From Pseudomonas sp. IAC-BECa141 (GTDB lineage: Bacteria; Pseudomonadota; Gammaproteobacteria; Pseudomonadales; Pseudomonadaceae), in assembly GCF_020544405.1 (NCBI RefSeq), contig NZ_CP065410.1, positions 868,001 to 932,000 of the forward strand: a stretch of DNA of 64,000 nt, read 5' to 3'. Below the pieces are notes generated by a model. That model was not told the DNA's origin. It ran no database searches and saw only the letters and a list, made by a program, of their open reading frames with translations. A program made the translations under genes and the position numbers. Below, piece by piece: positions 33,401 through 45,296 of the stretch (the first letter of the stretch is position 1; each line of letters opens with the position of its first letter).

Positions 33401-35317
33401 TTGAACGATATGGCAAAGAATCTGATCCTGTGGTTGATCATCGCGGCTGTCCTGGTGACGGTGATGAACAACTTCTCCAGCCCTAACGAGCCGCAGACCC
33501 TCAACTATTCCGACTTCATCCAGCAGGTCAAGGATGGCAAGGTCGAGCGCGTGGCCGTCGACGGCTACGTGATTACCGGCAAACGCAACGATGGCGATAG
33601 CTTCAAGACCATTCGTCCGGCAATCCAGGACAATGGCCTGATCGGCGATCTCGTCGACAACCACGTTGTGGTCGAAGGCAAGCAGCCTGAGCAGCAAAGT
33701 ATCTGGACCCAGCTCCTGGTAGCCAGCTTCCCGATCCTGGTGATCATCGCGGTGTTCATGTTCTTCATGCGCCAGATGCAGGGCGGCGCGGGCGGCAAGG
33801 GCGGGCCGATGAGCTTTGGAAAGAGCAAGGCGCGTCTGCTGTCCGAAGATCAGGTGAAAACCACTCTGGCTGACGTTGCCGGTTGCGACGAAGCGAAGGA
33901 AGAAGTTGGTGAGCTGGTTGAATTCCTTCGTGATCCGGGCAAGTTCCAGCGCCTGGGCGGCCGCATTCCTCGTGGAGTGCTGATGGTCGGTCCTCCGGGT
34001 ACCGGTAAAACCTTGCTGGCCAAGGCGATTGCCGGCGAAGCCAAAGTGCCGTTCTTTACCATTTCCGGTTCCGACTTCGTCGAAATGTTCGTCGGTGTTG
34101 GCGCCAGCCGTGTTCGTGACATGTTCGAACAGGCCAAGAAACACGCTCCGTGCATTATCTTCATCGACGAGATCGACGCCGTTGGTCGCCATCGTGGCGC
34201 CGGCATGGGCGGCGGTCACGATGAGCGCGAGCAGACTCTCAACCAGTTGCTGGTGGAGATGGATGGCTTCGAAATGAATGACGGCATTATCGTCATCGCT
34301 GCGACCAACCGTCCTGACGTGCTCGACCCTGCATTGCTGCGTCCTGGTCGTTTCGACCGTCAAGTTGTGGTCGGTCTGCCGGACATACGTGGTCGTGAGC
34401 AGATCCTCAAGGTTCACATGCGTAAAGTGCCAATGGGTGACGATGTCGCTCCGGCCGTTATTGCGCGTGGTACTCCGGGCTTCTCCGGTGCCGATCTGGC
34501 GAATCTGGTCAACGAGGCTTCGCTGTTTGCTGCTCGTGCCGGCAAGCGCATCGTCGAGATGAAAGAGTTCGAACTGGCCAAAGACAAAATCATGATGGGC
34601 GCCGAGCGCAAATCCATGGTCATGTCCGAGAAGGAAAAGCAGAACACTGCTTATCACGAGGCAGGCCATGCCATTGTTGGTCGTGTCGTGCCCGAGCATG
34701 ATCCGGTCTACAAGGTATCGATCATCCCGCGCGGTCGTGCGCTGGGTGTGACCATGTTCCTGCCGGAAGAAGATCGTTACAGCCTGTCCAAGCGTGCGCT
34801 GATCAGTCAGATCTGCTCGTTGTACGGCGGCCGAATTGCCGAAGAAATGACTTTGGGCTTCGATGGTGTGACCACGGGTGCTTCCAACGACATCATGCGC
34901 GCGAGTCAGATTGCGCGGAACATGGTGACCAAATGGGGTCTGTCGGAAAAGCTCGGTCCGTTGATGTATGCCGAAGAAGAGGGTGAAGTATTCCTCGGTC
35001 GCGGTGGTGGCGGTCAGAATGCCAGCTTCTCCGGTGAGACAGCCAAGCTGATCGACTCCGAAGTGCGCAGCATCATCGACCAGTGCTACGGCACGGCCAA
35101 GCAAATTCTCACGGACAACCGCGACAAGCTCGATGCCATGGCGGATGCCCTGATGAAGTACGAAACGATCGATGCCGAACAGATCGACGACATCATGGCC
35201 GGACGTACACCTCGCGAGCCTCGCGACTGGTCGGGCGGCACCGGAACTGGCACGCCTCCTGTCATTCAGGGTGAGCGTCCGGAAACACCGATTGGCGGTC
35301 CTGCTGCCGACGTTTAA
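33401..35317 (+). CDS. ftsH: ATP-dependent zinc metalloprotease FtsH
   Basis: FtsH is a membrane-anchored AAA+ protease. The 638-residue protein has two N-terminal membrane helices (residues about 6-24 and 104-125) flanking a periplasmic domain, Walker A GPPGTGKT at 197-204, Walker B in IIFIDEIDA, the second region of homology, and the zinc motif HEAGH at 419-423. TTG 33401 is well spaced from AGAGGG; ATG 33410 (MAKNLILWL) is the alternative. Confidence 0.97.
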   Translation: MNDMAKNLILWLIIAAVLVTVMNNFSSPNEPQTLNYSDFIQQVKDGKVERVAVDGYVITGKRNDGDSFKTIRPAIQDNGLIGDLVDNHVVVEGKQPEQQSIWTQLLVASFPILVIIAVFMFFMRQMQGGAGGKGGPMSFGKSKARLLSEDQVKTTLADVAGCDEAKEEVGELVEFLRDPGKFQRLGGRIPRGVLMVGPPGTGKTLLAKAIAGEAKVPFFTISGSDFVEMFVGVGASRVRDMFEQAKKHAPCIIFIDEIDAVGRHRGAGMGGGHDEREQTLNQLLVEMDGFEMNDGIIVIAATNRPDVLDPALLRPGRFDRQVVVGLPDIRGREQILKVHMRKVPMGDDVAPAVIARGTPGFSGADLANLVNEASLFAARAGKRIVEMKEFELAKDKIMMGAERKSMVMSEKEKQNTAYHEAGHAIVGRVVPEHDPVYKVSIIPRGRALGVTMFLPEEDRYSLSKRALISQICSLYGGRIAEEMTLGFDGVTTGASNDIMRASQIARNMVTKWGLSEKLGPLMYAEEEGEVFLGRGGGGQNASFSGETAKLIDSEVRSIIDQCYGTAKQILTDNRDKLDAMADALMKYETIDAEQIDDIMAGRTPREPRDWSGGTGTGTPPVIQGERPETPIGGPAADV

Positions 35318-35325
35318 GGTTTGAA

Positions 35326-36177
35326 ATGACTTCTGTACAGTCCCTGACCCGGTTGCCTTGCGGCAACCGGGTTCTTGATTTGGCCCGGACTCATGTCATG
35401 GGCATTCTCAATGTCACTCCCGATTCCTTTTCCGACGGTGGCCGATACAGCCAGCTCGACGCGGCCTTGCGTCATGCCGAAGCCATGGTTGCGGCGGGTG
35501 CGACGCTGATCGATGTGGGCGGCGAGTCGACCCGGCCAGGCGCGCGGGCGGTTTCTCCCTTGGAGGAGCTGGAGCGTGTCGCGCCCGTTGTCGAGCTGAT
35601 CAATCGCGAACTGGATGTGGTCATATCCGTCGATACATCTACTCCGGCGGTCATGCGCGAAACGGCTCGCTTGGGTGCTGGCTTGATCAACGACGTTCGT
35701 TCGCTACGGCGCGATGGCGCACTTGATGCGGCGGCCGCCACGGGATTGCCCGTGTGCCTGATGCATATGCTCGGCGAGCCTGGTGATATGCAGGACGATC
35801 CGCGTTATCAGGATGTCACCCGTGAGGTAGGTGAGTTTCTTGCTGAGCGCATGGTTCAGTGTGAGAGGGCAGGAATTCCCGCCGAGCGGATCATTCTCGA
35901 TCCGGGCTTCGGCTTCGCCAAAACCCTGCAGCACAATCTAAGCTTGTTCAGGCATATGGAGGCCCTGCATGCGCTGAGGCGGCCTCTGTTGGTGGGTGTT
36001 TCACGCAAAAGCATGATCGGTCATGCATTGAATCGCCCTGTGGGTGAGCGTCTTTACGGTGGTCTGGCTTTGGCCGCACTGGCATCAGTGAAAGGTGCGC
36101 GTATATTGCGCGTCCATGATGTGGCGGAAACGGTGGACGTGGTGCGAATGCTCGCGGCCGTGGAATCAGCCGAATAA
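35326..36177 (+). CDS. folP: Dihydropteroate synthase
   Basis: FolP joins p-aminobenzoate to dihydropterin pyrophosphate in folate synthesis and is the sulfonamide target. The 283-residue TIM barrel carries signature 1 [15 protein letters not shown], signature 2 around [12 protein letters not shown], the Asn in INDVRS and the Lys in GVSRKSMIG. It lies 8 bp after ftsH and 16 bp before glmM, so the three form one transcription unit. Confidence 0.97.
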   Translation: MTSVQSLTRLPCGNRVLDLARTHVMGILNVTPDSFSDGGRYSQLDAALRHAEAMVAAGATLIDVGGESTRPGARAVSPLEELERVAPVVELINRELDVVISVDTSTPAVMRETARLGAGLINDVRSLRRDGALDAAAATGLPVCLMHMLGEPGDMQDDPRYQDVTREVGEFLAERMVQCERAGIPAERIILDPGFGFAKTLQHNLSLFRHMEALHALRRPLLVGVSRKSMIGHALNRPVGERLYGGLALAALASVKGARILRVHDVAETVDVVRMLAAVESAE

Positions 36178-36193
36178 GAATGATGGAGCACTT

Positions 36194-37531
36194 ATGAGCA
36201 AGAAATACTTTGGTACTGACGGTATTCGTGGTCGTGTCGGGGAATACCCGATCACTCCTGACTTCATGCTCAAGCTCGGCTGGGCTGCCGGTATGGCATT
36301 TCGCAAGATGGGTGCCTGCAAGGTGCTGGTCGGCAAGGACACGCGGATTTCCGGCTACATGTTTGAATCGGCCCTTGAGGCTGGCCTGACATCTGCGGGC
36401 GCCGATGTCATGCTCCTCGGCCCGATGCCGACTCCGGCCATCGCCTATTTGTCGCGTACATTCCAGGCTGAGGCCGGGATCGTGATCAGTGCATCGCACA
36501 ATCCGCATGACGATAACGGCATCAAGTTCTTCTCCGGCAAGGGCACCAAGCTGCCCGATGAGCTGGAGTTGATGATTGAAGAGTTGCTCGATACACCAAT
36601 GACCGTTGTCGAGTCGAGCAAGATCGGCAAGGTGTCGCGAATCAATGATGCGTCCGGCCGCTATATCGAATTCTGCAAGAGCTCCGTGCCGACTGGTACC
36701 AGTTTTTCCGGGCTGAAGATCGTCATCGACTGCGCACACGGTGCTACCTATAAAGTGGCGCCGAGTGTTTTTCGTGAGCTGGGCGCCGAGGTCGTCGTTT
36801 TGTCGGCGCAGCCTAACGGCCTGAACATCAATGACAACTGCGGCTCCACGCATATGGGGCAATTGCAGGCGGCGGTGTTGTCCGAACATGCGGATCTGGG
36901 TATCGCCTTCGATGGCGATGGTGACCGGGTGCTGATGGTCGACCACACGGGTGCGATTGTTGATGGTGACGAACTGTTGTACATCATTGCGCGCGATCTT
37001 CATGAGCGCGACAAGTTGCAAGGCGGTGTAGTCGGTACCTTGATGAGTAACCTTGGACTTGAGCTCGCGCTCGCGGATTTGGGTATTCCTTTTGTGCGCG
37101 CCAATGTCGGTGACCGCTATGTGATCGCCGAACTGCTGGAGCGTAACTGGCTGGTGGGTGGAGAAAACTCGGGGCATGTCGTGTGCTTCAATCACACCAC
37201 CACAGGTGATGCGATCATCGCGGCCTTGCAAGTGCTGATGGCGCTGAAGACGCGTAACGAGGGGCTTGCTCAAACTCGCCAGGCATTGCGCAAATGTCCG
37301 CAGGTGCTGATCAACGTGCGTTTCGGTGGGGGCGAAAGCCCGTTGGAGCACCCGGCTGTCAAGGAAGCGAGTGCGCGCGTGACCCAGGCGATGGCGGGTC
37401 GTGGTCGCGTGCTTTTGCGCAAGTCCGGAACAGAGCCTCTGGTGCGGGTGATGGTCGAAGGCGAGGACGAAACTCAGGTTCGTGGCTATGCCGAAGAGCT
37501 GGCAAAACTGGTAACTGAAGTTTCTGCCTGA
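36194..37531 (+). CDS. glmM: Phosphoglucosamine mutase
   Basis: GlmM converts glucosamine-6-P to glucosamine-1-P for peptidoglycan and LPS. The 445-residue alpha-D-phosphohexomutase has the phosphoserine loop [12 protein letters not shown] with S101, the metal loop AFDGDGDR, the sugar-binding GGENSGH and the phosphate-binding [15 protein letters not shown] 36194 ([10 protein letters not shown]) with TGGAG upstream is the start. Confidence 0.98.
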   Translation: MSKKYFGTDGIRGRVGEYPITPDFMLKLGWAAGMAFRKMGACKVLVGKDTRISGYMFESALEAGLTSAGADVMLLGPMPTPAIAYLSRTFQAEAGIVISASHNPHDDNGIKFFSGKGTKLPDELELMIEELLDTPMTVVESSKIGKVSRINDASGRYIEFCKSSVPTGTSFSGLKIVIDCAHGATYKVAPSVFRELGAEVVVLSAQPNGLNINDNCGSTHMGQLQAAVLSEHADLGIAFDGDGDRVLMVDHTGAIVDGDELLYIIARDLHERDKLQGGVVGTLMSNLGLELALADLGIPFVRANVGDRYVIAELLERNWLVGGENSGHVVCFNHTTTGDAIIAALQVLMALKTRNEGLAQTRQALRKCPQVLINVRFGGGESPLEHPAVKEASARVTQAMAGRGRVLLRKSGTEPLVRVMVEGEDETQVRGYAEELAKLVTEVSA

Positions 37532-37596
37532 TTCGGCTTGCCAGCCATGATTGTGTTGGGTAACATCTGCGCCCACTTTGACCGACGAGGTACAGC

Positions 37597-38352
37597 ATGC
37601 GTCGCCCTATGGTAGCTGGTAACTGGAAGATGCACGGTACCCGCGCCAGCGTCGCTGAGCTGATCAACGGCCTTCGTCATCTGGCCTTGCCAAGCGGTGT
37701 TGATGTCGCGGTGTTCCCGCCTTGCTTGCATATCAATCAGGTGATTGATGGCTTGAAAGGCAAATCGATTTCGGTCGGTGCGCAGAACTCTGCGGTGGAA
37801 TCCATGCAAGGTGCGTTGACAGGCGAGATTGCGCCGAGTCAGTTGGTGGATGCAGGTTGTTCCCTGGTGCTTGTCGGGCACTCCGAACGCCGCCAGATAA
37901 TGGGCGAGCGAGACGGAATGCTGAATCGCAAGTTCGCAGCGGCACAGGCATGTGGCTTGATTCCGGTATTGTGTGTGGGGGAGACCCTGGAGCAGCGTGA
38001 GGCCGGAAAAACTCTTGAGATTGTCGGGCGTCAGCTGGGCAGTATCATAGAAGAGCTGGGTGTCGGTGCTTTTGCCAACGCAGTGATCGCTTACGAGCCG
38101 GTCTGGGCGATTGGTACCGGGCTGACTGCGACGCCGCAACAGGCTCAAGATGTGCATAAAGCCATTCGTGAGCAGTTGGCGGCAGAGAATTCTGAAGTGG
38201 CACGAGGTGTGCGGCTTCTATACGGCGGCAGCGTGAAGGCGGCCAATGCGGTCGAACTGTTCGGCATGCCGGATATCGATGGGGGGCTCATTGGTGGAGC
38301 TTCCCTGAATGCAGATGAGTTCGGTGCGATCTGTCGCGCCGCGGGAAACTGA
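37597..38352 (+). CDS. tpiA: Triosephosphate isomerase
   Basis: TpiA interconverts glyceraldehyde-3-P and dihydroxyacetone-P. The 251-residue barrel has the substrate Lys in GNWKMHGT, the catalytic His in [13 protein letters not shown] and the catalytic Glu in [12 protein letters not shown], with the phosphate loop [10 protein letters not shown]. It lies between glmM and secG, the standard Pseudomonas order. Confidence 0.98.
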   Translation: MRRPMVAGNWKMHGTRASVAELINGLRHLALPSGVDVAVFPPCLHINQVIDGLKGKSISVGAQNSAVESMQGALTGEIAPSQLVDAGCSLVLVGHSERRQIMGERDGMLNRKFAAAQACGLIPVLCVGETLEQREAGKTLEIVGRQLGSIIEELGVGAFANAVIAYEPVWAIGTGLTATPQQAQDVHKAIREQLAAENSEVARGVRLLYGGSVKAANAVELFGMPDIDGGLIGGASLNADEFGAICRAAGN

Positions 38353-38356
38353 AAAA

Positions 38357-38740
38357 ATGCTGGAAACAGTCGTAGTCGTTTTTCATCTGCTGGGTGCGTT
38401 GGGCGTAGTTGCTCTGGTTTTGCTGCAGCAGGGTAAAGGTGCGGACGCTGGCGCGTCTTTCGGAGCAGGTGCTTCAAATACTGTGTTCGGAAGCCAAGGT
38501 TCCTCTACCTTTCTTAGTAAGTTTACTGCTATACTTGCCGCCGGTTTCTTCATAACCAGCTTGGGGTTAGGTTACTTTGCTAAAGAGAAGGCTCATCAGC
38601 TGACTCAAGCAGGTTTGCCAAACCCGGCAGTATTGGAAGTTCCAAAGCAGCAACCGGCTTCTGATGATGTCCCGGTGCTTCAAGAGCAAAAGTCGGCTAC
38701 TCCAGCGACTGACGTACCTCCAGCTCAAGAGCAAAAGTAA
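38357..38740 (+). CDS. secG: Preprotein translocase subunit SecG
   Basis: SecG assists SecYEG translocation. The 127-residue protein has two membrane helices (residues about 3-22 and 52-72) around the conserved cytoplasmic loop [22 protein letters not shown]. The C-terminal tail is extended and contains a crude duplication (DVPVLQEQK and DVPPAQEQK). ATG 38357 starts 4 bp after the tpiA stop. tRNA-Leu follows after 22 bp. Confidence 0.96.
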   Translation: MLETVVVVFHLLGALGVVALVLLQQGKGADAGASFGAGASNTVFGSQGSSTFLSKFTAILAAGFFITSLGLGYFAKEKAHQLTQAGLPNPAVLEVPKQQPASDDVPVLQEQKSATPATDVPPAQEQK

Positions 38741-38762
38741 GAAGGGTTTCAAACGTAGTATT

Positions 38763-38848
38763 GCCGAGGTGGTGGAATTGGTAGACACGCAACCTTGAGG
38801 TGGTTGTGCCCATAGGGTGTAGGGGTTCGAGTCCCCTTCTCGGTACCA
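38763..38848 (+). tRNA. tRNA-Leu (GAG)
   Basis: This 86-nt class II tRNA has acceptor GCCGAGG, anticodon stem-loop AACCTTGAGGTGGTT with anticodon GAG, a long variable arm, the T-arm GGGGTTCGAGTCCCC and an encoded CCA. It lies directly after secG. Confidence 0.95.
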
Positions 38849-38860
38849 ATTAGTCAGGAG

Positions 38861-38883
38861 AGCCCGCTGTTGCGGGCTTTCTT
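38861..38883 (+). terminator. Terminator after tRNA-Leu
   Basis: AGCCCGC-TGTT-GCGGGCT is followed by TTCTT. It separates tRNA-Leu from tRNA-fMet. Confidence 0.8.
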
Positions 38884-38945
38884 GCAGGTGGAAGGTTACA
38901 TTGACCCTAAAGGGGATCGGTCGTATACTTCCGCCCCAGCTTTGT

Positions 38946-39022
<77 letters not shown>

Positions 39023-39030
39023 GTTTAAGG

Positions 39031-39053
39031 AGCCCCTTTTAAGGGGCTTTTTG
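39031..39053 (+). terminator. Terminator after tRNA-fMet
   Basis: AGCCCCTT-TT-AAGGGGCT is followed by a T run. First of three hairpins between tRNA-fMet and rimP. Confidence 0.88.
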
Positions 39054-39097
39054 TTAGCTGGACACTTTCAACGCCGCTGTTCGACGGCGTTTCAAGG

Positions 39098-39120
39098 ATG
39101 GGCGTTTCGCCCATTTTTTT
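39098..39120 (+). terminator. Second strong terminator, directly upstream of rimP
   Basis: ATGGGCG-TTT-CGCCCAT is followed by a run of T. It ends only 40 bp before the rimP start, and another hairpin (AACGCCG / CGGCGTT) lies between it and the tRNA terminator. It may act as an attenuator of the nusA operon. Confidence 0.85.
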
Positions 39121-39160
39121 ATTTTGCATAGCATGCACATACATGCACGAGGGGGTTCAG

Positions 39161-39619
39161 GTGTCGAGCAAGCTAGAAGAGTTGCAGGCCTTGCTGGCCC
39201 CGGTGGTCGTGGCCCTAGGCTATGAATGCTGGGGTATTGAGTTTTCGGCTCAAGGTCGCCACTCAATGTTGCGCGTTTATATCGATAAGGAAGGCGGCGT
39301 ACTGGTGGACGATTGCGCCATCGTCAGCCGTCAGATCAGCGGTGTGCTGGATGTTGAAGATCCGATCTCCGTTGAATACACCCTTGAAGTTTCCTCGCCA
39401 GGCATGGAACGCCCACTGTTCACTCTTGAGCAGTTTGCCAAATATGTCGGTGAACAAGTGAAGATCAAGCTGCGCTCGCCTTTTGAAGGTCGACGCAACT
39501 TTCAGGGCCTTCTGCGCGGTGTAGAAGAACAGGACGTCGTGGTGCAGGTAGATGACCATGAATTCCTGTTGCCGATCGATATGATCGACAAGGCCAACAT
39601 TATTCCCAGTTTTGACTGA
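39161..39619 (+). CDS. rimP: Ribosome maturation factor RimP
   Basis: RimP helps 30S subunit assembly. The 152-residue protein has the family pattern [34 protein letters not shown] and [12 protein letters not shown], with the C-terminal SH3-like domain. GTG 39161 ([12 protein letters not shown]) is chosen because GAGGGGG lies just before it and homologues begin there; ATG 39143 is in frame but poorly placed. First gene of rimP-nusA-infB. Confidence 0.95.
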   Translation: MSSKLEELQALLAPVVVALGYECWGIEFSAQGRHSMLRVYIDKEGGVLVDDCAIVSRQISGVLDVEDPISVEYTLEVSSPGMERPLFTLEQFAKYVGEQVKIKLRSPFEGRRNFQGLLRGVEEQDVVVQVDDHEFLLPIDMIDKANIIPSFD

Positions 39620-39666
39620 GACGCGGATCCCGCGGATCCAATGGCTTGCGAAAGGCGAGGCGTACG

Positions 39667-41148
39667 ATGAGCAAAGAAGTACTGCTGGTTGTTGAGTCGG
39701 TATCCAATGAAAAGGGTGTACCGGCAAGCGTAATTTTTGAAGCGCTGGAGCTGGCTCTGGCCACTGCTACCAAAAAGCGTTTTGAAGACGAAGTTGATCT
39801 GCGTGTGGAAATCAACCGCCACACCGGTTCTTACGAAACTTTCCGTCGCTGGACGGTCGTCGAAGAGGATGATCTCGATGATCCGGCCATCGAAACCTGG
39901 CCGAGCAAGGTTGCTGAAACGCACCCTGGCGCCAAGGTTGGCGACGTCGTTGAAGAAAAGATCGAGTCCATCGAGTTCGGCCGCATCGCTGCACAGACTG
40001 CCAAGCAGGTCATCGTGCAGAAAGTTCGTGAAGCCGAGCGCGCTCAAGTGGTTGACGCTTATCGCGAGCGCCTGGGAGAAATCATCTCCGGCACCGTGAA
40101 AAAAGTGACCCGCGACAACGTGATCGTCGACCTGGGTAATAACGCTGAAGCGTTGCTGGCCCGTGAAGACATCATTTCTCGCGAAACCTTCCGGGTCGGC
40201 GTGCGTCTGCGTGCGCTGCTCAAGGAAATCCGCACCGAGAACCGCGGCCCTCAGCTGATCCTGTCGCGTACCGCGCCGGAAATGCTGATCGAACTGTTCC
40301 GCATCGAAGTGCCGGAAATCGCTGAAGGCCTGATCGAAGTCATGGCCGCATCCCGTGATCCGGGTTCGCGTGCCAAGATCGCTGTCCGCTCCAAGGACAA
40401 ACGCATCGATCCGCAAGGCGCGTGCATCGGTATGCGCGGTTCGCGCGTCCAGGCCGTGTCGGGCGAGTTGGGTGGCGAGCGTGTCGACATCGTCCTGTGG
40501 GACGACAACCCGGCCCAGTTCGTGATCAATGCCATGTCGCCGGCAGAAGTGGCGGCCATCATCGTTGACGAAGATGCCCATGCCATGGACATCGCTGTTG
40601 GCGCAGACAATCTGGCTCAGGCCATCGGTCGTGGTGGTCAGAACGTGCGTCTGGCGAGCCAGCTGACTGGCTGGACCCTGAACGTGATGACCGAATCGGA
40701 CATCCAGGCTAAGCAACAAGCAGAAACCGGCGACATCCTGCGCAACTTCATCGACGAGCTGGAAGTCGACGAAGAGCTGGCTCAGGTGCTGGTGGACGAA
40801 GGCTTCACCAGCCTGGAAGAGATTGCCTACGTACCGTTGGAAGAAATGCTCAACATCGACGGCTTTGACGAAGACATCGTCAACGAGCTTCGCGCTCGTG
40901 CCAAGGATCGCTTGTTGACCAAAGCCATCGCTACTGAGGAAAAGCTGGCAGACGCCCATCCGGCCGAAGACCTGCTCTCGCTTGAGGGTATGGACAAGGA
41001 TTTGGCGATGGAACTGGCGGTGCGCGGCGTAATTACCCGCGAAGACCTGGCCGAGCAGTCTATTGACGATCTGCTCGACATCGACGGCATTGACGATGAT
41101 CGTGCCGGCAAGTTGATCATGGCCGCCCGAGCCCACTGGTTCGAGTAA
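39667..41148 (+). CDS. nusA: Transcription termination/antitermination factor NusA
   Basis: NusA binds RNA polymerase and modulates pausing, termination and antitermination. The 493-residue protein has the N-terminal RNAP-binding domain, an S1 domain ([21 protein letters not shown]), two KH domains ([31 protein letters not shown]) and two C-terminal acidic repeats ([18 protein letters not shown]..., [17 protein letters not shown]...). It sits between rimP and infB, as in E. coli. Confidence 0.97.
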   Translation: MSKEVLLVVESVSNEKGVPASVIFEALELALATATKKRFEDEVDLRVEINRHTGSYETFRRWTVVEEDDLDDPAIETWPSKVAETHPGAKVGDVVEEKIESIEFGRIAAQTAKQVIVQKVREAERAQVVDAYRERLGEIISGTVKKVTRDNVIVDLGNNAEALLAREDIISRETFRVGVRLRALLKEIRTENRGPQLILSRTAPEMLIELFRIEVPEIAEGLIEVMAASRDPGSRAKIAVRSKDKRIDPQGACIGMRGSRVQAVSGELGGERVDIVLWDDNPAQFVINAMSPAEVAAIIVDEDAHAMDIAVGADNLAQAIGRGGQNVRLASQLTGWTLNVMTESDIQAKQQAETGDILRNFIDELEVDEELAQVLVDEGFTSLEEIAYVPLEEMLNIDGFDEDIVNELRARAKDRLLTKAIATEEKLADAHPAEDLLSLEGMDKDLAMELAVRGVITREDLAEQSIDDLLDIDGIDDDRAGKLIMAARAHWFE

Positions 41149-41175
41149 TTAGGCGCGGCCTGAGGAGAGAAGTGC

Positions 41176-43692
41176 ATGACGCAAGTCACGGTGAAACAAC
41201 TGGCCGATGAGGTCAAAACACCGGTAGAGCGCCTGTTGCAGCAGATGCGTGAGGCAGGTCTGCCGCACACCGCCGCCGAAGAAAATGTGACTGACAGTGA
41301 GAAGCAATCCCTGCTGACCCACTTGAAGAGCAGCCACAAGGCGAAAGTGGAAGAACCGCGCAAGATCACGCTGCAGCGTAAAACCACCAGCACCCTGCGT
41401 GTGGCTGGCAGCAAAAGCATCAGCGTTGAAGTCCGCAAGAAGAAAGTTTTCGTACAGCGTAGCGCGGAAGAAATCGAAGCCGAGCGCAAGCGTGAACTGG
41501 ATGAACGTCGCGCGGTAGAGAATGCTGCCCGTCAGAAGGCTGAAGAAGAAGCCCGTGTGCGCGCCGAAGAAGAAGCGCGTCGCCAGCCTGCTGCGCCGTC
41601 CGCTCCTGCTGAAGCCGTCGCTGCACCTGCGCCAGTGGTCGAACCAGTGCGCGAAGCTGCGCCGGTTGTGGCTGCTGCGCCAGCTGCCGACACTCGCAAG
41701 CGTGACGAACAGCGCCGTCCGGACAAGCCACGCGCCGACGACAACAATCGTCGTGGCGGTGGTGATGGCGAGCGCAAGAACGCTCCGCATCGCGCATCGG
41801 TCAAGGAAAAGGCGCCGGCTCCACGCGTGGCGCCACGTACTACCGACGAAGAAAGCGATGGCTTCCGTCGCGGCGGTCGCGGCAAGTCCAAGCTGAAAAA
41901 ACGCAACGCTCACGGTTTCCAGAGCCCTACCGGCCCTGTCGTGCGTGAGGTGAAGATCGGCGAAACCATCACTGTTGGCGATCTCGCTCAGCAGATGTCG
42001 GTCAAGGCTGCCGAAATCATCAAGTTCATGTTCAAACTGGGTACTCCAGCGACCATCAACCAGGTGCTTGATCAGGAAACTGCTCAGCTGGTAGCCGAAG
42101 AACTGGGCCACAAAGTGACCCTGGTCAGCGACACCGCCCTGGAAGACTCCCTGGCCGAGTCCCTGAAGTTCGAAGGTGAAGCGGTTCCGCGTGCGCCGGT
42201 CGTAACCGTAATGGGTCACGTTGACCACGGTAAGACCTCGCTGCTCGACTACATCCGTCGTGCCAAGGTAGCTGCTGGCGAAGCCGGCGGTATCACCCAG
42301 CACATCGGTGCATACCACGTTGAGACCGAACGCGGCATGGTCACCTTCCTCGACACCCCGGGTCACGCCGCGTTTACCGCAATGCGTGCTCGTGGTGCGA
42401 AGGCGACCGACATCGTGATCCTGGTGGTTGCGGCGGACGACGGCGTGATGCCACAAACCATCGAAGCTGTTCAGCATGCTCAGGCGGCTGGCGTTCCGCT
42501 GGTAGTCGCAGTGAACAAGATCGACAAGCCGGGCGCTGATCTCGATCGCATCCGCAGCGAGCTGTCGGTCCACGGTGTGACCTCCGAAGACTGGGGTGGC
42601 GACACTCCATTCGTTCCGGTCTCGGCGAAAATGGGTACCGGCGTCGACGAACTGCTTGAAGCGGTATTGCTGCAAGCCGAAGTTCTCGAGCTGACCGCCA
42701 CTCCATCGGCTCCTGGCCGTGGTGTCGTGGTTGAATCGCGTCTGGACAAGGGCCGTGGCCCGGTAGCGACTGTTCTGGTTCAGGACGGTACGCTGCGTCA
42801 AGGCGACATGGTGCTGGTCGGCTCGAACTATGGTCGCGTGCGCGCCATGCTCGACGAGAACGGCAAGCCGATCAAGGAAGCGGGCCCGGCCATTCCGGTC
42901 GAGATCCTCGGCCTGGACGGTACGCCTGATGCGGGCGACGAGATGAGCGTGGTTGCCGACGAGAAGAAAGCCCGTGAAGTGGCTCTGTTCCGTCAAGGCA
43001 AGTTCCGCGAAGTCAAACTGGCTCGCGCTCACGCCGGCAAGCTGGAAAACATCTTCGAAAGCATGGGTCAGGAAGAGAAGAAGACGCTCAACATCGTCCT
43101 CAAATCCGACGTCCGTGGTTCGCTGGAAGCCTTGCAGGGCGCTCTGAACGGCCTGGGCAACGACGAAGTGCAAGTGCGCGTGGTCGGTGGCGGCGTCGGT
43201 GGTATCACCGAATCCGATGCCAACCTGGCACTGGCTTCCAACGCTGTACTGTTCGGCTTCAACGTGCGTGCCGATGCCGGTGCACGGAAGATCGTCGAGC
43301 AGGAAGGTCTGGACATGCGTTACTACAACGTGATCTACGACATCATCGAAGACGTCAAGAAAGCCTTGACCGGTATGCTTGGCAGCGATGTTCGCGAGAA
43401 CATCCTCGGTGTGGCCGAAGTCCGTGACGTGTTCCGTTCGCCGAAGTTTGGCGCGATCGCTGGTTGCATGGTGATCGAAGGTGTTGTGCACCGTAACCGT
43501 CCGATCCGTGTACTGCGTGAAGACATCGTGATCTTCGAAGGCGAGCTGGAATCCCTGCGCCGCTTCAAGGATGACGCTTCCGAAGTACGTGCCGGCATGG
43601 AATGCGGTATCGGCGTGAAGAGCTACAACGACGTCAAGGTCGGCGACAAGATCGAAGTCTTCGAGAAGGTTCAGGTTGCTCGCAGCCTCTGA
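41176..43692 (+). CDS. infB: Translation initiation factor IF-2
   Basis: IF-2 brings fMet-tRNA to the 30S subunit. The 838-residue protein has an N-terminal IF2N domain ([19 protein letters not shown]), a charged, Ala/Glu/Arg-rich linker, a second IF2N segment ([20 protein letters not shown]), then the GTPase: [12 protein letters not shown] (about 346-357), DTPGHAAF and NKID. Domains II-IV complete the C-terminus. It starts 27 bp after nusA with GGAGAGAAG upstream. Confidence 0.98.
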   Translation: MTQVTVKQLADEVKTPVERLLQQMREAGLPHTAAEENVTDSEKQSLLTHLKSSHKAKVEEPRKITLQRKTTSTLRVAGSKSISVEVRKKKVFVQRSAEEIEAERKRELDERRAVENAARQKAEEEARVRAEEEARRQPAAPSAPAEAVAAPAPVVEPVREAAPVVAAAPAADTRKRDEQRRPDKPRADDNNRRGGGDGERKNAPHRASVKEKAPAPRVAPRTTDEESDGFRRGGRGKSKLKKRNAHGFQSPTGPVVREVKIGETITVGDLAQQMSVKAAEIIKFMFKLGTPATINQVLDQETAQLVAEELGHKVTLVSDTALEDSLAESLKFEGEAVPRAPVVTVMGHVDHGKTSLLDYIRRAKVAAGEAGGITQHIGAYHVETERGMVTFLDTPGHAAFTAMRARGAKATDIVILVVAADDGVMPQTIEAVQHAQAAGVPLVVAVNKIDKPGADLDRIRSELSVHGVTSEDWGGDTPFVPVSAKMGTGVDELLEAVLLQAEVLELTATPSAPGRGVVVESRLDKGRGPVATVLVQDGTLRQGDMVLVGSNYGRVRAMLDENGKPIKEAGPAIPVEILGLDGTPDAGDEMSVVADEKKAREVALFRQGKFREVKLARAHAGKLENIFESMGQEEKKTLNIVLKSDVRGSLEALQGALNGLGNDEVQVRVVGGGVGGITESDANLALASNAVLFGFNVRADAGARKIVEQEGLDMRYYNVIYDIIEDVKKALTGMLGSDVRENILGVAEVRDVFRSPKFGAIAGCMVIEGVVHRNRPIRVLREDIVIFEGELESLRRFKDDASEVRAGMECGIGVKSYNDVKVGDKIEVFEKVQVARSL

Positions 43693-43763
43693 CTCGCGCA
43701 CTTCAAGGGCCACGTCGGGTCGCCGCATGCAAGTGCGCGGCACGGCGTCAGGACTCTAAACGC

Positions 43764-43799
43764 AACGCCCGGTCTGGCTTTTAGTCAGGCCGGGCGTTT
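43764..43799 (+). terminator. Hairpin between infB and rbfA
   Basis: AACGCCCGGTCTGG pairs with TCAGGCCGGGCGTT, and TT follows. The long stem with a weak T tail may attenuate rather than stop transcription into rbfA-truB. Confidence 0.7.
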
Positions 43800-43853
43800 G
43801 CCGCTTTCAGACCTTGCGGGTTTCACCGCGGGGCAGTAACAGGTAACAAAATC

Positions 43854-44252
43854 ATGGCAAAAGAATACAGCCGTACCCAACGTATCGGCGATCAGATGCA
43901 GCGTGAGCTGGCCCAACTGATCCGTCGTGAAGTCAAAGATCCGCGTGTCGGCCTGGTCACCATTACCGCTGTAGATGTCAGCCGTGATGTTGGTCACGCG
44001 AAGATCTTCATCACCGTGATGGGGCAGGACAACGCCGAAGACATCGCGCAAAGCATCAAGGTGCTCAATGCTGCCGCCGGTTTCCTGCGCATGCAGCTGG
44101 CCCGTGAAATGAAGCTGCGCAGCGTGCCTCAATTGCATTTCCACTACGACGAAAGTGTCGCACGTGGTGCGCACCTGTCGGCTCTGATCGAGCGCGCGGT
44201 GGCCGAAGACAGTCAGCACGAAACTGCTGCACCCGAAGACACCAAGGAGTAA
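43854..44252 (+). CDS. rbfA: 30S ribosome-binding factor RbfA
   Basis: RbfA is a 16S rRNA maturation and cold-shock factor. The 132-residue protein has the KH-like family pattern ([62 protein letters not shown]). It lies 4 bp before truB. Confidence 0.97.
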   Translation: MAKEYSRTQRIGDQMQRELAQLIRREVKDPRVGLVTITAVDVSRDVGHAKIFITVMGQDNAEDIAQSIKVLNAAAGFLRMQLAREMKLRSVPQLHFHYDESVARGAHLSALIERAVAEDSQHETAAPEDTKE

Positions 44253-44256
44253 CTCG

Positions 44257-45174
44257 GTGGCTCAGGTCAAACGTATCCGTCGTAACGTCAGCGGCATCAT
44301 CTTGCTCGACAAGCCGTTGGGGTTCACCTCCAACGCCGCGTTGCAGAAGGTTCGCTGGTTGCTCAACGCCGAGAAGGCCGGTCACACCGGCAGTCTCGAT
44401 CCCCTGGCCACCGGCGTTCTGCCACTGTGCTTTGGCGAGGCGACCAAGTTCTCGCAATACCTGCTCGATTCCGACAAGGGTTACGAAACCCTGGCGCAAC
44501 TGGGCAAGACCACCACCACGGCAGACGCCGAAGGCGAGGTTTTGCAGGAGCGTGCGGTGACCGTTTGTCAGGCCGACATTGAAGCGGTCCTGCCGAAATT
44601 TCGCGGTCAAATCAGCCAGATACCGCCGATGTACTCGGCTCTCAAGCGTGATGGCCAGCCGCTGTACAAGCTGGCCCGTGCAGGCGAAGTAGTGGAGCGC
44701 GAACCGCGTTCTGTTACTATTGCGCGCTTGGAATTGCTGGCCTTCGAAGGCGATACTGCGCGACTCGCGGTGGATTGCAGCAAGGGCACCTATATTCGCA
44801 CTCTGGTGGAGGATATCGGTGAGCAACTCGGTTGTGGTGCGTACGTCGCTGAACTGCGTCGTACCCAGGCCGGGCCTTTCACCCTGGGGCAGACCGTGAC
44901 CCTCGAAGAGCTGGAAGCGGTACATGCCGAAGGCGGCAACGAAGCGGTCGACCGCTTCCTGATGCCATCGGACAGCGGCCTGCAGGATTGGCCGTTGCTG
45001 CAGTTCTCGGAAGCGAGCGCGTTCTACTGGCTCAACGGCCAGCCGGTACGTGCCCCGGATGCTCCGAAGTTCGGCATGGTGCGGGTACAGGATCACAACG
45101 GTCGCTTCATCGGTATCGGTGAAGTGAGCGAAGACGGGCGTATCGCGCCGCGTCGACTGATTCGGTCAGAATGA
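44257..45174 (+). CDS. truB: tRNA pseudouridine-55 synthase TruB
   Basis: TruB makes pseudouridine 55 in the T-loop of tRNAs. The 305-residue enzyme has the catalytic Asp D48 in [15 protein letters not shown], the conserved Tyr in [12 protein letters not shown] and a C-terminal PUA-like domain. It starts with GTG (first codon at 44257) after AAGGAG, 4 bp after rbfA. Confidence 0.97.
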   Translation: MAQVKRIRRNVSGIILLDKPLGFTSNAALQKVRWLLNAEKAGHTGSLDPLATGVLPLCFGEATKFSQYLLDSDKGYETLAQLGKTTTTADAEGEVLQERAVTVCQADIEAVLPKFRGQISQIPPMYSALKRDGQPLYKLARAGEVVEREPRSVTIARLELLAFEGDTARLAVDCSKGTYIRTLVEDIGEQLGCGAYVAELRRTQAGPFTLGQTVTLEELEAVHAEGGNEAVDRFLMPSDSGLQDWPLLQFSEASAFYWLNGQPVRAPDAPKFGMVRVQDHNGRFIGIGEVSEDGRIAPRRLIRSE

Positions 45175-45250
45175 CCGGAAACCGGTCTGTGTAACAGCAG
45201 GCCGGCGAGTGTGGCTGTCAACAGGCACGGTCACTACTCATTTATAGATA

Positions 45251-45296
45251 CAGGGATTTGTCCCTGGCCTGTTGAAACTGTTTTTTAAACAGTTTC
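45251..45296 (+). promoter_or_regulatory. Two tandem hairpins in the rpsO leader
   Basis: CAGGGA-TTTG-TCCCTG (45251-45266) and GAAACTGTTT-TTT-AAACAGTTTC (45274-45296) lie just before the rpsO start. In E. coli S15 represses its own mRNA by binding a structured leader; a similar role is inferred for these hairpins. Confidence 0.55.

Noticed and set aside
41149..43743. Long open frame opposite infB (and others opposite nusA, pnp, ftsH, dnaK and dnaJ)
   Set aside because: All mirror highly biased codons of essential genes on the plus strand; the translations are low-complexity His/Val/Asp-rich and match no protein family I know.
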